64,000 nt of DNA from Oscillospiraceae bacterium (GCA_015068455.1 SVKO01000003.1:186001-250000); one strand, 5' to 3'. Counted from the first letter of the stretch, positions 17,940-26,950 are shown. The notes: generated by a model not told the origin, from the letters alone. Made by a program: numbers and translations.

Positions 17940-18044
17940 GTCCCATTCGCAGGGAAACGGGTCCCCTGTCCTCGCGTATGATCGGAACCATTTGGTATTC
18001 CTTTCGTCAAATGACTAAGTTTGCAGAGACTGGAGGGACCCGTT

Positions 18045-19139
18045 GTGGCACAGAGACAGAAAAAGCAAAAAAACTATGTATTCCCCGAATATGAGCGCTC
18101 CCGACTTGGCATCGCTCTGGGGATCGACGCTTTGCAAGTTCTCTTTTTTGGCCCGTTGTACATGGCGATTTTCTTCGATTATAAAACGAGTGCGCATCAA
18201 AAAACCATGCTTCTTGCATGGGGGATCATCGCGGCGGTCTTAATGATCATTCCGTTGCTCTACGGATTGAAGGACTATCCCCGCCGGTCCGCACGTTATT
18301 CGTTCCAGGCGGATTCCGTCAGTATGCTGCTCGGGAAAACAAGGCGCAGCCTCAGCACCGGGGACGCTGTTCATATTGCCCGCAGGATCCTGCGTTTCGG
18401 TGAAACAGGATCGGAAGTTGAACAGTCTTTTTTTGTGCTCTGGAAGGAAAATGTCGAGCTACCGGCAGGCGTCCTGCATCCTTATCGTGCGTTGAAAAAC
18501 CATCCGATCCTCGTTCTCCCGGACAATGATGAAGTCTGTCGGCAGTTAAGCGCACTTTTTGGCGACAGAGAAGAATTGCGGCAAAACGACCGGGAATGCA
18601 GCACATACTATGTTTTCTCGGAATATGAGCGGGAACGATACAAGCTCGGTATGGGCCTTACGCCGTTAATCAGTATTTTTTTCCTCGGAGTGTATTTCAG
18701 CTTGTTACGGGATTATCTTGGCAAATCCGATCTCATAATAATCCCAGTCTTTTGGGGCACCATTGTCGCTGCCTGGATCCTGCTGCTGCGTGTTTCCATG
18801 AAGTATAAGCGGCATCGGTTTGCGCAGTATCGGTTTTCCGAGGATGCTGTGTTTATGCGGTTCGGGGAAACGGAATGGGGCATCCATGCATCGGATTCCT
18901 TTCAGATTTCCCTCAGAACAATGCATTTCCCAGAGAGATACAACATCAGGAAAGAAAAGTACATCACGCTCTGGAGAACCGGCGAACCGGAGCCGAAGGA
19001 CGAAGTCAGTCCGTATTCTATTATGAAGCGATCTGAAGTGATTATTTTGCCTGACACGGAGGATGTTCGGAATCAATTGAGAAGGACACTGGGCGTAAAA
19101 GTGATCGGATACTGGGTATCCTCGCCCACGGAATCGTGA
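18045..19139 (+). CDS. Tandemly duplicated membrane protein
   Basis: 364 aa from a GTG at 18045 with GGAGGG upstream. It consists of two copies of the same unit: PEYERSRLGIALG (about residue 14) and SEYERERYKLGMG (about 196) each start a unit. Each unit has two membrane helices, then a soluble part with an ARYSF/AQYRF strand and an LHPYRALK/VSPYSIMK segment leading to IILP/LVLPD. The layout resembles YcxB-like/PH-type membrane proteins, but I do not assign a function. GC is visibly lower than in the neighbours. It is a single gene between rluD and an XRE regulator. Confidence 0.7.
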   Translation: MAQRQKKQKNYVFPEYERSRLGIALGIDALQVLFFGPLYMAIFFDYKTSAHQKTMLLAWGIIAAVLMIIPLLYGLKDYPRRSARYSFQADSVSMLLGKTRRSLSTGDAVHIARRILRFGETGSEVEQSFFVLWKENVELPAGVLHPYRALKNHPILVLPDNDEVCRQLSALFGDREELRQNDRECSTYYVFSEYERERYKLGMGLTPLISIFFLGVYFSLLRDYLGKSDLIIIPVFWGTIVAAWILLLRVSMKYKRHRFAQYRFSEDAVFMRFGETEWGIHASDSFQISLRTMHFPERYNIRKEKYITLWRTGEPEPKDEVSPYSIMKRSEVIILPDTEDVRNQLRRTLGVKVIGYWVSSPTES

Positions 19140-19204
19140 CAAAACACACGCAAGCCTGTTTTATAAAAAAGCCGGGTTTTGCGCAGAATGTGCGTTTGCG
19201 TTGC

Positions 19205-19234
19205 TTGCCGCAACGGGCTGTTTGGGCATAAAAT
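19205..19234 (+). promoter_or_regulatory. Promoter of the XRE gene
   Basis: -35 TTGCCG (19205-19210), 18-bp spacer, -10 TAAAAT (19229-19234). Confidence 0.6.
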
Positions 19235-19266
19235 GAGCCCATCCGAAACACAAAGGAGGCATATTT

Positions 19267-19716
19267 ATGCTTGGTGAAAACATCAAACGGCTGCGCAAAC
19301 AGAAGGGGATCTCCCAGGAGGAGCTGGCGATCCGGCTTCATGTGGTCCGGCAGACGGTGTCCAAATGGGAGCGGGATCTTTCGGTGCCGGACGCGGAGCT
19401 GCTGCAGCGCATGGCGGATATATTTGAGGTGGGGACCGACGCCATCCTGGGCGGCACGGTCCCGCCGGAGCCGGACCGGAACGAGCTGGCCGAGCAGCTC
19501 TCGCGGATCAACGAGCAGCTCGCCATCCGCAACCGCCGCTCCCGGCGGATTTGGAAGACCATCGCCGTCATCCTCGCGGCCATTGTCACCCTCTGGATCA
19601 TCCTGACGGCGCTGTTTATGGTGAATCCGAAGAGCATGGTTGCAGACCGGACTGAGGTCGTCACCGAGGAATCGGATTACGCTGCGGAAGAGGTCGGCAG
19701 CGGTTTGGACAACTGA
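19267..19716 (+). CDS. XRE-family regulator with a C-terminal membrane helix
   Basis: 149 aa. Residues about 4-58 are a Cro/C1-type HTH (LRKQKGISQEELAIRL, VSKWERDLSVPD). A short charged stretch (about 72-95) and one membrane helix (about 98-120) follow, with an acidic extracytoplasmic tail. Such membrane-tethered XRE proteins are common in Clostridia; targets are unknown. AAAGGAGG precedes the ATG and a strong terminator follows, so it is monocistronic. The adjacent ECF sigma gene has a separate promoter. Confidence 0.82.
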   Translation: MLGENIKRLRKQKGISQEELAIRLHVVRQTVSKWERDLSVPDAELLQRMADIFEVGTDAILGGTVPPEPDRNELAEQLSRINEQLAIRNRRSRRIWKTIAVILAAIVTLWIILTALFMVNPKSMVADRTEVVTEESDYAAEEVGSGLDN

Positions 19717-19720
19717 AAAA

Positions 19721-19746
19721 AACGGCGGAGAGGGATCTCCGCCGTT
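19721..19746 (+). terminator. Terminator after the XRE gene
   Basis: An 11-bp perfect stem (19721-19731 with 19736-19746), GGGA loop, then T3C and more T; an A tract lies upstream. Confidence 0.88.
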
Positions 19747-19775
19747 TTTCAATCGCTTGCGCAAAATGATATAAT
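19746..19775 (+). promoter_or_regulatory. Possible promoter of the ECF sigma-serpin operon
   Basis: Extended -10 TGATATAAT (TATAAT at 19770-19775) with a weak TTTTCA at 19746-19751 (18-bp spacer). The -35 overlaps the terminator's T tract. The -10 is convincing, the -35 is not. Confidence 0.5.
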
Positions 19776-19836
19776 GAGAAAAATGTCAGATTTTTCTATG
19801 CCTGTCGTGTATACAAGTGAAAGGAGGCGATCCGGT

Positions 19837-20397
19837 ATGGAGGACGCCATCATCGTTCAGCTCTACTGGGACCGGAACGAGCAGGCGATCACGGAATCGT
19901 CGGCGAAATACGGCGGATACTGTAAATCCATTGCATACAATATCCTGGCAGACCCCTCGGATGCTGAGGAATGCGTCAACGACACCTGGCTGAACGCCTG
20001 GGGCGCGATGCCGCCCCACCGGCCGTCCCTGCTGTCGGCATTTCTGGGAAAGATCACGCGGAATCTGTCCTTCGACCGGTACCGGCAGCTTCACAGGGAC
20101 AAGCGCGGCGGACACAGCATTGACCTGGTGCTGGACGAGCTGGCGGAAATCGTCTCCGGAAACGACGATCCGGAACGGAGCTGGGAGGCAAAGGAGCTGT
20201 ACCGGGAGATCGACCGAGTCCTGGCGGCGCTTCCCGCGGAAAAGCGGCACATGTTCGTGCGGCGCTATTGGTACGCCGATCCCATAGCAAGCATTGCGCG
20301 GCGGTTTCAGACCAGCGAAAACAATGTCTCAGCGAATCTGAGCCGCATTCGGAAGAAGCTCAAAGCCGAGCTGGAAGAAAGGGGCTATGACCTGTGA
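19837..20397 (+). CDS. ECF-type sigma-70 factor
   Basis: 186 aa, start ATG at 19837 with AAAGGAGG. Region 2 is recognisable (DAEECVNDTWLNAWGAMPP, about residues 50-68; AFLGKITRNLSFDRYR, about 75-90). Region 4 is recognisable too (LPAEKRHMFVRRYWYADPIASIA with a helix-turn-helix, about 132-175). It overlaps the following serpin gene by GTGA, i.e. strict translational coupling. That gene's N-terminus looks like an anti-sigma anchor, so the two are probably a sigma/regulator pair. Confidence 0.9.
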   Translation: MEDAIIVQLYWDRNEQAITESSAKYGGYCKSIAYNILADPSDAEECVNDTWLNAWGAMPPHRPSLLSAFLGKITRNLSFDRYRQLHRDKRGGHSIDLVLDELAEIVSGNDDPERSWEAKELYREIDRVLAALPAEKRHMFVRRYWYADPIASIARRFQTSENNVSANLSRIRKKLKAELEERGYDL

Positions 20398-21824
20398 AAA
20401 AGGAAGATCTGTTCGTGGCCATCGGGGAAATCGATGCGCGGAGTGTACAGCGGGCGGAGTGGTACCGCGCCAACGCAAAGCCCGCGTGGGTCCGCTGGGC
20501 GGCGCTGGCCGCCTGCGTGGCGCTGCTGGTGGGCGTGTTTGCCGCTGCTGCGAGGCTGAAAAACGGTCGAGGCGGCGAAACCGCGGAACTGGTGTCCGTT
20601 CGTGCGCAATATCCCGAGCCAACGGCAAAAAAACTGAGTCCCAAGCAGTTCATGGAGAGCAGAGCCCACGGGGCCTGGTGGTTGGATTACCAGAAAAAGG
20701 TCAAGGCGTCCTCAGCGGCGCGGGAGGGCATGGACGGCTATGATGCCGCGATCATGGAAAAGCTCCTGGTGTCCGACGAGGAAAACACGGTCTGTTCTCC
20801 CCTCAATACCTATTTCGCCTTCGCCATGCTGGCGGAGGTCTCCGCAGGCAATACCCGGCAGCAGATCCTGGACATGCTGGGCGTTTCGGACATGGACACG
20901 CTGCGGGAGAACGTTCACGCGCTGTGGGAGGGCAACTACGCCGACACGCCGATGTTGACAAGCATTCTGGCCAACTCGATCTGGCTGAATAACGACGTTC
21001 AATATCAGGATGAAACGCTGAACACCCTGGCCGGGCAGTATTACGCCTCCTCCTTCCGGGGCAAGCCCGGTTCGAAGGAGATGGACGAGGCCCTGCAGGC
21101 CTGGACGGATGAGAATACCGGCGGCCTGTTGAGCCAATATACGAAGGATTTGAAGCTGGACAAGAATACCGTTCTGGCTCTTGTCTCCACGATCTATTAC
21201 AAGGCCTCCTGGCAGAGCGATTTCGGGCAGTGGAACACCGCCAAAGAGACCTTCCACGGCGTCAAGGGGGACACCGAGGTGGATATGATGCACCAGACAG
21301 AGTCCATGGACGTCTGCCGCACGGACGCTTTCACCGCGGTGAATCTGTACCTCAAAGACAGCGGAGAAATGATTTTCTTCCTGCCGGACGAGGGAACGGA
21401 CGTCAACTCGCTGCTGTCGGATCCGGACGTGCTCCGGGCGGTGAATTTTACAGGCGGCGGTTGGGACCACCCGCTGGTGAATCTGTCGGTTCCGAAGTTC
21501 CGCGTTTCCGCGAAAACGGATCTGATCGAGACCATCCGGGCGCTGGGGGTGACCGATGCGCTGAACCGGGACACGGCGGATTTTACCCCGCTGACGGAAG
21601 AGGCGGAAAATATGCGTCTCACCGAAGCACAGCATGCCGCCATGGTCGAGATCGATGAAAAAGGCGTTACTGGCGCCGCTTACACCGAAATGGCGGTGGT
21701 GACGGAAGGCGCGGTGGAGGTACCCGAGATTATTGATTTTGTGCTGGACCGGCCCTTTATGTTCGTCATCACCGGTGCGGACGGCTCGATCCTGTTCTCC
21801 GGGGTCGTTCGGAATATTGAATGA
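20394..21824 (+). CDS. Membrane-anchored serpin with anti-sigma-like N-terminus
   Basis: 476 aa from a GTG that overlaps the sigma stop. Residues 1-32 (MKKEDLFVAIGEID start) and one membrane helix (about 33-53) resemble the cytoplasmic anchor of clostridial ECF anti-sigma proteins. The rest, from about residue 100, is a complete serpin fold exposed outside: NTVCSPLNTYFAFAML, ANSIWLNND, VSTIYYKASWQ, and the late DRPFMFVI. The hinge before the reactive loop reads GVTGAAYTEMAVV, close to inhibitory serpins (Gly start, small residues). This suggests a protease-trapping ectodomain coupled to an ECF sigma factor; the signalling link is inference. Confidence 0.88.
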   Translation: MKKEDLFVAIGEIDARSVQRAEWYRANAKPAWVRWAALAACVALLVGVFAAAARLKNGRGGETAELVSVRAQYPEPTAKKLSPKQFMESRAHGAWWLDYQKKVKASSAAREGMDGYDAAIMEKLLVSDEENTVCSPLNTYFAFAMLAEVSAGNTRQQILDMLGVSDMDTLRENVHALWEGNYADTPMLTSILANSIWLNNDVQYQDETLNTLAGQYYASSFRGKPGSKEMDEALQAWTDENTGGLLSQYTKDLKLDKNTVLALVSTIYYKASWQSDFGQWNTAKETFHGVKGDTEVDMMHQTESMDVCRTDAFTAVNLYLKDSGEMIFFLPDEGTDVNSLLSDPDVLRAVNFTGGGWDHPLVNLSVPKFRVSAKTDLIETIRALGVTDALNRDTADFTPLTEEAENMRLTEAQHAAMVEIDEKGVTGAAYTEMAVVTEGAVEVPEIIDFVLDRPFMFVITGADGSILFSGVVRNIE

Positions 21825-21847
21825 GGACCCTGCAAGCCCTGTATGAC

Positions 21848-21886
21848 AAACCCGCCCCCGCCGCAAGCTGCGGCGGGGGCGGGTTT
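21848..21886. terminator. Bidirectional terminator after the serpin gene
   Basis: An 18-bp perfect stem (21848-21865 with 21869-21886), very GC-rich, with A3/T3 ends. It lies between two convergent genes. Confidence 0.85.
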
Positions 21887-21899
21887 CTGTTAAAAATGT

Positions 21900-22751
21900 T
21901 TATTCTACCGCGCTGCGGCAGAGGAAGTCCGCCCAGAGCTTGTAGTATTTGCCGCTGAGCAGGGTCTCGTCCTCGGTGTAGCTGGACACCAGGTAGCCCT
22001 CGGAATCGTCGAAGATCTCGTTTTCGTCGATGTAGTAGCTGTGCAGGCCGTCGGCATACTCGCCGAAGCGGCGGTTGAGCTCATCCACACGGTCGCTCTG
22101 GAAGATGGCCTCGGCGTCGGCATAGCTCTTCGTTACGTGCAGATTCGCCATGATATAGATGATGGCGTCGGGCTCGGCCTCCCGCAGGGCCTCGAAGACC
22201 GTGTCGAACTGATTTGTCAGATAGTCCAGGTCGTAGCCCATCTCGTTGATGCCCAGGCTGATGTAGATTTTTCCGTAGCGCCGGTGGCTCAGCAGCTGGG
22301 GCAGGGTGGTCTCACCCCGGCCTTCCACGGGGATCTTCACGTCCATGCAGTCGGTCAGGGTCATTTCCGTGCTGCAGAAATAGTCCGCGCCGTCGAAGGG
22401 GGCGTACAGCCGCAGACCGTCCACCCGGGCGTCGCCGATGAACAGAGCGTCGGAGAAATAGCTCTCATCCACCGTGCGGAAGGGAGAGTCATCCTCCGGC
22501 GCGGGCGCGGGCTCCTGCGCCGGGGCGGTGTCCGGATCGGCCTCCGGGGCGTTTGTCTGCGCCTGGCTTTGGCTTTTGGCCTTTTTTGCCGCGCTGTCGT
22601 GCAGGGCGCGGAATCCGTAGGCGATGGCCGGCGCGGATTTGTCCTCCTGGGGAGCGGCATATTTCAGCACAGCGCCCAGGATGCCGAAGAACAGTCCGAA
22701 CAGGACGAGCAGGGTCAGGAGCAGGCGCTCACGCTTGAAGAAAGAATACAT
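21900..22751 (-). CDS. SGNH-hydrolase-like exported protein
   Basis: 283 aa. One N-terminal membrane helix (about 9-30) and a long Pro/Ala/Glu-rich linker (about 40-90) lead to an SGNH-like domain. That domain has FIGDARVDGLR (block I, with Asp-Ala where Asp-Ser is usual), then ISLGINEMGYD and MANLHVT. It lies 12 bases after the MBOAT gene and shares its promoter. SGNH/MBOAT pairs transfer acyl groups onto extracellular polysaccharides (PatA/PatB- or AlgI/AlgJ-like). The altered nucleophile position means hydrolase activity is uncertain. Confidence 0.75.
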   Translation of the reverse strand: MYSFFKRERLLLTLLVLFGLFFGILGAVLKYAAPQEDKSAPAIAYGFRALHDSAAKKAKSQSQAQTNAPEADPDTAPAQEPAPAPEDDSPFRTVDESYFSDALFIGDARVDGLRLYAPFDGADYFCSTEMTLTDCMDVKIPVEGRGETTLPQLLSHRRYGKIYISLGINEMGYDLDYLTNQFDTVFEALREAEPDAIIYIMANLHVTKSYADAEAIFQSDRVDELNRRFGEYADGLHSYYIDENEIFDDSEGYLVSSYTEDETLLSGKYYKLWADFLCRSAVE

Positions 22752-22763
22752 GTCGGCGCCTCC

Positions 22764-24170
22764 TCAGAAATGGTAGTAGAAGAACGGCTTGCTGCCGCCG
22801 ATGCTGATGCAGTAGACCGCCAGGGCGAAGACGGCGAAGAGAATCAGCGTGCCGGGCAGGCGGGAACGGATGGGCCGGAAGAGCTTGCGCGGCAGGGGGG
22901 TGGCAAAGAGGACGCCCAGGGCCAAAAGCCAGCCGTAGGAGCCAAGCAGGGCCACGAAATCCAGCTTGTTTGCCGCGCTGCCGATCCCGATGAGTCGGCC
23001 CAGATAGACGCCCAGATCCTTCATATTCGGGATGGCGAAGATCGTCCATTGCAGCAGGATCAGGAGGATCATGTACACATGGGAGCCGATCTGCGAGCCG
23101 ATGCCGTCGCCGGTCAGCAGGCCCATGGTGAGGAACCGCTCGGAGCAGAGGATCGCAAACAGCAGCAGGCCCCAGAGCAGGAAGTTGAGGCTTGCGCCGT
23201 GCCACAGGGCCGTGGCCAGCCAGACGATCAGCAGATTCAGCGCCAGCCGTCCGCTGCTGCATCGGCTGCCGCCCAGGGGCTGGTAGAGATAGGTGCGGAA
23301 CCAGTTCGTCAGGGTGATGTGCCAGCGGCGCCAGAAGTCCGTCATGGTGCGGGCGCAGTAGGGATGGTAGAAGTTGTCCGGCAGACGGAATCCCAGCATC
23401 TTGCCCACGCCCAGGGCCATGAGGCTGTAGCCGTAGAAATCAAAATAGAGCATGAGCGCAAAGGCCAGCGAGCCCATCCAGGCCAGAGGCGTGGAGATGC
23501 CGGCGTAGCCCATCTCGCCGATGCGGGTCCAAAGGCCGCCGATCTGGTCGGCCAGCAGCACCTTGAGGCCCAGGCCGATGATGAAGTCCCGCAGACCGTT
23601 ATCCAGCCGCGGCATGCTGATCCCCCGGCGGGCCAGAGGCGCGTCCATCTCCTGCCAGAGCGTGACGGGGCCGGCGGCCAGCTTGGGGAAAAAGGCCGCG
23701 AAGCAGGCAAAGCGAAGGATCGAGGGCTCCGGCCGGATCGTGCGGCGATAGACGTCAACGAGGTAGGCAATGTGCGCCAGGGTAAAGAAGCTCAGGCCCA
23801 GGGGCATGACCCAGCGGAGCTCCGGCAGGGACTTTCCCGCACCGGACAGGCGGCCCAGACCTGCAAGCAGAGGAGGGCAGTATTTGAACACGAATAAAAT
23901 CGCCAGATTGACTGCGATACCGACGACCAGCAGGGGCCTGCTGCTCTGCTTCGTGTCCCGCGGCGCGATAAACAGGCCCAGCGCCCAGGTGACGGCGACG
24001 GACCCCAGCAGCACGAGGACATGCCAGGGGGAGGAAAGCGCGCCGATGACATAGAACGCGAGGCTGCCAGCCAGCAGCAGGAGATTGCGGAACCGCGCCG
24101 GCAGGCGATAATAGAGCAGGAGGAAAACAGGCAGAAAGATAAAGATGAATTCCAGACTGTGCAGCGCCAT
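22764..24170 (-). CDS. MBOAT-family O-acyltransferase
   Basis: 468 aa, about ten membrane segments. AlgI/DltB/PatA-type acyltransferase that moves acyl groups across the membrane. Diagnostic motifs: DFWRRWHITLTNWFRTYLY (about residues 276-294) and the active-site His in LWHGASLNF (about 324). It forms an operon with the SGNH protein. A second, non-identical MBOAT/SGNH pair occurs at 61.3-64.0 kb. The acceptor polymer is unknown. Confidence 0.9.
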   Translation of the reverse strand: MALHSLEFIFIFLPVFLLLYYRLPARFRNLLLLAGSLAFYVIGALSSPWHVLVLLGSVAVTWALGLFIAPRDTKQSSRPLLVVGIAVNLAILFVFKYCPPLLAGLGRLSGAGKSLPELRWVMPLGLSFFTLAHIAYLVDVYRRTIRPEPSILRFACFAAFFPKLAAGPVTLWQEMDAPLARRGISMPRLDNGLRDFIIGLGLKVLLADQIGGLWTRIGEMGYAGISTPLAWMGSLAFALMLYFDFYGYSLMALGVGKMLGFRLPDNFYHPYCARTMTDFWRRWHITLTNWFRTYLYQPLGGSRCSSGRLALNLLIVWLATALWHGASLNFLLWGLLLFAILCSERFLTMGLLTGDGIGSQIGSHVYMILLILLQWTIFAIPNMKDLGVYLGRLIGIGSAANKLDFVALLGSYGWLLALGVLFATPLPRKLFRPIRSRLPGTLILFAVFALAVYCISIGGSKPFFYYHF

Positions 24171-24208
24171 GGCAAATCCCTTTCTTTTTCTCGTTGATTA
24201 CCGGTTTG

Positions 24209-24238
24209 ATTATAGCATATTTCCCCGGGTGGGCGCAA
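24209..24238 (-). promoter_or_regulatory. Promoter of the MBOAT-SGNH operon
   Basis: Minus strand: -35 TTGCGC (24238-24233), 18-bp spacer, -10 TATAAT (24214-24209). Confidence 0.75.
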
Positions 24239-24316
24239 CTGGTTTCCACAGAGGATAAAACAGAGCGCCGATCGGACAAAATTAAACAAATCTAACAAAA
24301 ATATACATTTTTGCAC

Positions 24317-24345
24317 TTGAAAAGATATGTATGTTGTGGTATAAA
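24317..24345 (+). promoter_or_regulatory. Promoter of the cysteine desulfidase-transporter operon
   Basis: -35 TTGAAA (24317-24322), 17-bp spacer, -10 TATAAA (24340-24345). This leaves a 5' leader of about 50 bases with no clear riboswitch fold. Confidence 0.75.
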
Positions 24346-24401
24346 AGGGATGGACCTCGCGACTATATTATATTTTCCGAAATATAGAAAAGAGGAATGC
24401 T

Positions 24402-25688
24402 ATGGAGAGGAATCAACTTGTCTACCAAACCTACGTGCAGATCCTTCAGCGCGAACTCATTTGCGCCATGGGCTGCACGGAGCCGATCGCCCTGGCCTAC
24501 TGCGCCGCGGTCGCGCGCTCGACCCTCGGCGCGCAGCCGGACCGCATCTGTGTCGAGGCGAGCGGCAACATCATCAAGAACGTCAAGAGCGTCGTCGTTC
24601 CCAATACCGGAGGCAGACGCGGAATCGCCGCGGCGGCATGCATCGGCGTGCTCGGCGGCGATGAAAACGCCGGCCTGGAGGTCATTTCCGAGGTCACAGA
24701 GGAGACGAAGCAGCGTCTGGGGGCCTACATGGAATCCACACCGGTGGAGATCAAGCCCCTGGAGTCGGACAATCTGCTGGATATGATCGTCACGGTATAC
24801 GCCGGCGAATCCTGGGCAAAGGTCCGGATCGCCAACGAGCACACCAACATTGTCCGCATCGAGCGCAACGGCGAGGTCCTTCTGGAGAAGGAGGCCGAGA
24901 CGGGCGCGGAAGAGGAGGACATGCCCGACTACACGCTGCTCACCGTGGAGGGGATCTACGACTTCGCCTGCACCTGCGATCTGGACGATGTGCGGCCCAT
25001 TCTGGACCGGCAGATCGAATGCAACACCGCCATTGCCGAAGAGGGCCTGCGCCATGATTACGGCGCAAACATCGGCAAGGTCCTGCTGAAAACCGGCGAC
25101 GATCTGCGCACCCGCGCCAAAGCGTTCGCCGCCGCGGGCTCCGACGCCCGCATGAACGGCTGCGAAATGCCCGTGGTCATCTGCTCGGGCAGCGGCAATC
25201 AGGGCATGACCACGTCCCTGCCGGTCATCGTCTATGCCGAAGGCCTGGGCGCGAGCAAAGAAAAACTCTACCGCGCCCTGCTGATCTCCAACCTCATCAC
25301 CCTGCACGCCAAGACCGGGATCGGCCGGTTGTCCGCCTACTGCGGCGCGGTCAGCGCCGGCGCCGGCGCGGGCGCGGGCATCGCTTTCCTCAACGGAGGC
25401 GACGTCAGCGATATCTCGCACACCATCGTCAACGCCCTGGCCATCACCTCCGGCATCGTCTGCGACGGCGCGAAATCCTCCTGCGCAGCCAAGATCGCCA
25501 CCGCCGTGGAGACCGGCATCTTCGGCTATGAGATGTTCCGGGAAGGCCAGCAGTTCTACGGCGGCGACGGCCTGGTGGCAAAGGGTGTGGAGAATTCCAT
25601 CGCCAACTTTGGACGTCTTGCCCGCGAGGGCATGAGAGAAACAGATCAGGAGATCATCCTGATGATGACTGAAGAAAAAGAAGAATAG
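24402..25688 (+). CDS. cyuA: L-cysteine desulfidase family protein (UPF0597/CyuA)
   Basis: 428 aa, full length for the CyuA/CdsB/YhaM family. These are Fe-S enzymes that break L-cysteine down to pyruvate, ammonia and sulfide. Recognisable segments: AMGCTEPIALAY near residue 22, ASGNIIKNVKSV with PNTGGRRG near 52-72, CSGSGNQGMTTSLPV near 260, and the Cys/Gly-rich GAVSAGAGAG near 310. An AGAGG site precedes the ATG. It is followed after 12 bases by an SDF-family transporter, suggesting uptake and catabolism of the same amino acid. Confidence 0.85.
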   Translation: MERNQLVYQTYVQILQRELICAMGCTEPIALAYCAAVARSTLGAQPDRICVEASGNIIKNVKSVVVPNTGGRRGIAAAACIGVLGGDENAGLEVISEVTEETKQRLGAYMESTPVEIKPLESDNLLDMIVTVYAGESWAKVRIANEHTNIVRIERNGEVLLEKEAETGAEEEDMPDYTLLTVEGIYDFACTCDLDDVRPILDRQIECNTAIAEEGLRHDYGANIGKVLLKTGDDLRTRAKAFAAAGSDARMNGCEMPVVICSGSGNQGMTTSLPVIVYAEGLGASKEKLYRALLISNLITLHAKTGIGRLSAYCGAVSAGAGAGAGIAFLNGGDVSDISHTIVNALAITSGIVCDGAKSSCAAKIATAVETGIFGYEMFREGQQFYGGDGLVAKGVENSIANFGRLAREGMRETDQEIILMMTEEKEE

Positions 25689-25700
25689 GAGACATACATC

Positions 25701-26891
25701 ATGAAAGTATTGAAAAGCCTTCCTGTCCGCCTGCTGCTGGGCATCATTCTGGGTATTTTGCTGGGCCTTGTCCTGCCCAAGGGAGCCATGGTCGTGGTGG
25801 TCACGATCAAGTACATCCTCGGTCAGCTCATCACCTTCTGCGTGCCGCTGATCATCATCGGCTTCATCGCCCCGTCCATCACCAAACTGGGCAACAACGC
25901 CACGCGCATGCTGGTCGTTGCGATCATCCTCGCCTATGCCTCCAGCATCCTGGCGGCGTTCATGTCCATGGGCGCCGGCTATGCCCTCATCCCCCACATG
26001 AACATCGTCACCGATCCCGAGGGCCTGCGCGAGCTGCCCGCCGTGGCGTTCCAGCTGGATATCCCGCAGATCATGCCGGTCATGTCCGCCCTGGTGCTGT
26101 CCACGCTGCTGGGCCTTGCCTGCGTCTGGACCAAGGCCAAGACCCTGACCAACGTGCTGCAGGAATTCCAGAACATCGTCCTGGACGTCGTGAAGAAGGT
26201 CATCATCCCCATCCTGCCCTTCTTCATTGCCGCCACCTTCTGCGCCCTTTCCTGGGAAGGCTCCATCACCAAGCAGCTCCCGGTGTTCCTGCTCGTTATC
26301 CTGATCGTCCTCATTGGCCACTATATCTGGCTTGCCGTCCTCTACGGCGCCGCCTCGGCCTATTCCGGCCGCTCCGGCGTTGAGGTCATTCGCCATTACG
26401 GCCCCGCCTATCTGACCGCTGTGGGCACCATGTCCTCCGCCGCCACCCTGGCCGTGGCCCTCGAATGCGCCAGAAAGAGCAAGAATCTGCGCAGGGACCT
26501 TGTGGACTTCGGCATCCCCCTGTTCGCCAATATCCATCTGTGCGGCTCCGTGCTGACGGAGGTATTCTTCGTGATGACCGTCTCCAAGGTGCTCTACGGT
26601 CATATCCCGCCCGTGGGAACGATGATCCTGTTCTGCCTGCTGCTGGGCATCTTCGCCATCGGCGCGCCCGGCGTGCCCGGCGGCACGGTCATGGCCTCCC
26701 TCGGCCTCATCACCGGCGTGCTGGGCTTCGACGCCGACGGCACGGCCCTGATGCTGGCGGTCTTCGCCCTGCAGGACAGCTTCGGCACCGCCTGCAACGT
26801 CACCGGCGACGGCGCTCTGACCCTGATGCTCACCGGCTATGCCGAAAAGCACGGCATCAAAGAGGAGCAGCATGCGGAAATAGCGCTCTGA
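25701..26891 (+). CDS. Dicarboxylate/amino acid:cation symporter (SDF family)
   Basis: 396 aa with eight or so membrane segments. DAACS family (GltP/SstT/DctA). Hallmarks: a Ser-rich hairpin GTMSSAATLAVAL (about residue 240) and the substrate/sodium region GAPGVPGGTVMAS (about 320), followed by FALQDSFGTACNVTGDG (about 355). It is somewhat shorter than classical GltP. The operon with a cysteine desulfidase points to cysteine or serine as substrate, which differs from the STP-family CyuP of E. coli; substrate is inference. AGGAG precedes the ATG and a terminator follows. Confidence 0.87.
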   Translation: MKVLKSLPVRLLLGIILGILLGLVLPKGAMVVVVTIKYILGQLITFCVPLIIIGFIAPSITKLGNNATRMLVVAIILAYASSILAAFMSMGAGYALIPHMNIVTDPEGLRELPAVAFQLDIPQIMPVMSALVLSTLLGLACVWTKAKTLTNVLQEFQNIVLDVVKKVIIPILPFFIAATFCALSWEGSITKQLPVFLLVILIVLIGHYIWLAVLYGAASAYSGRSGVEVIRHYGPAYLTAVGTMSSAATLAVALECARKSKNLRRDLVDFGIPLFANIHLCGSVLTEVFFVMTVSKVLYGHIPPVGTMILFCLLLGIFAIGAPGVPGGTVMASLGLITGVLGFDADGTALMLAVFALQDSFGTACNVTGDGALTLMLTGYAEKHGIKEEQHAEIAL

Positions 26892-26906
26892 GAACAGCTT
26901 CCTGAA

Positions 26907-26937
26907 AAAGCCCGATCCGGTTTCCGGACCGGGCTTT
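26907..26937 (+). terminator. Terminator after the symporter gene
   Basis: A 14-bp stem with one A-C mismatch (26907-26920 with 26924-26937), TTT loop, then a T run. Confidence 0.88.
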
Positions 26938-26950
26938 TTTTCTGCAAAGA

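Noticed and set aside
24346-24401. Riboswitch upstream of cyuA
   Set aside because: The leader is only about 50 bases and shows no stable fold or known aptamer pattern.
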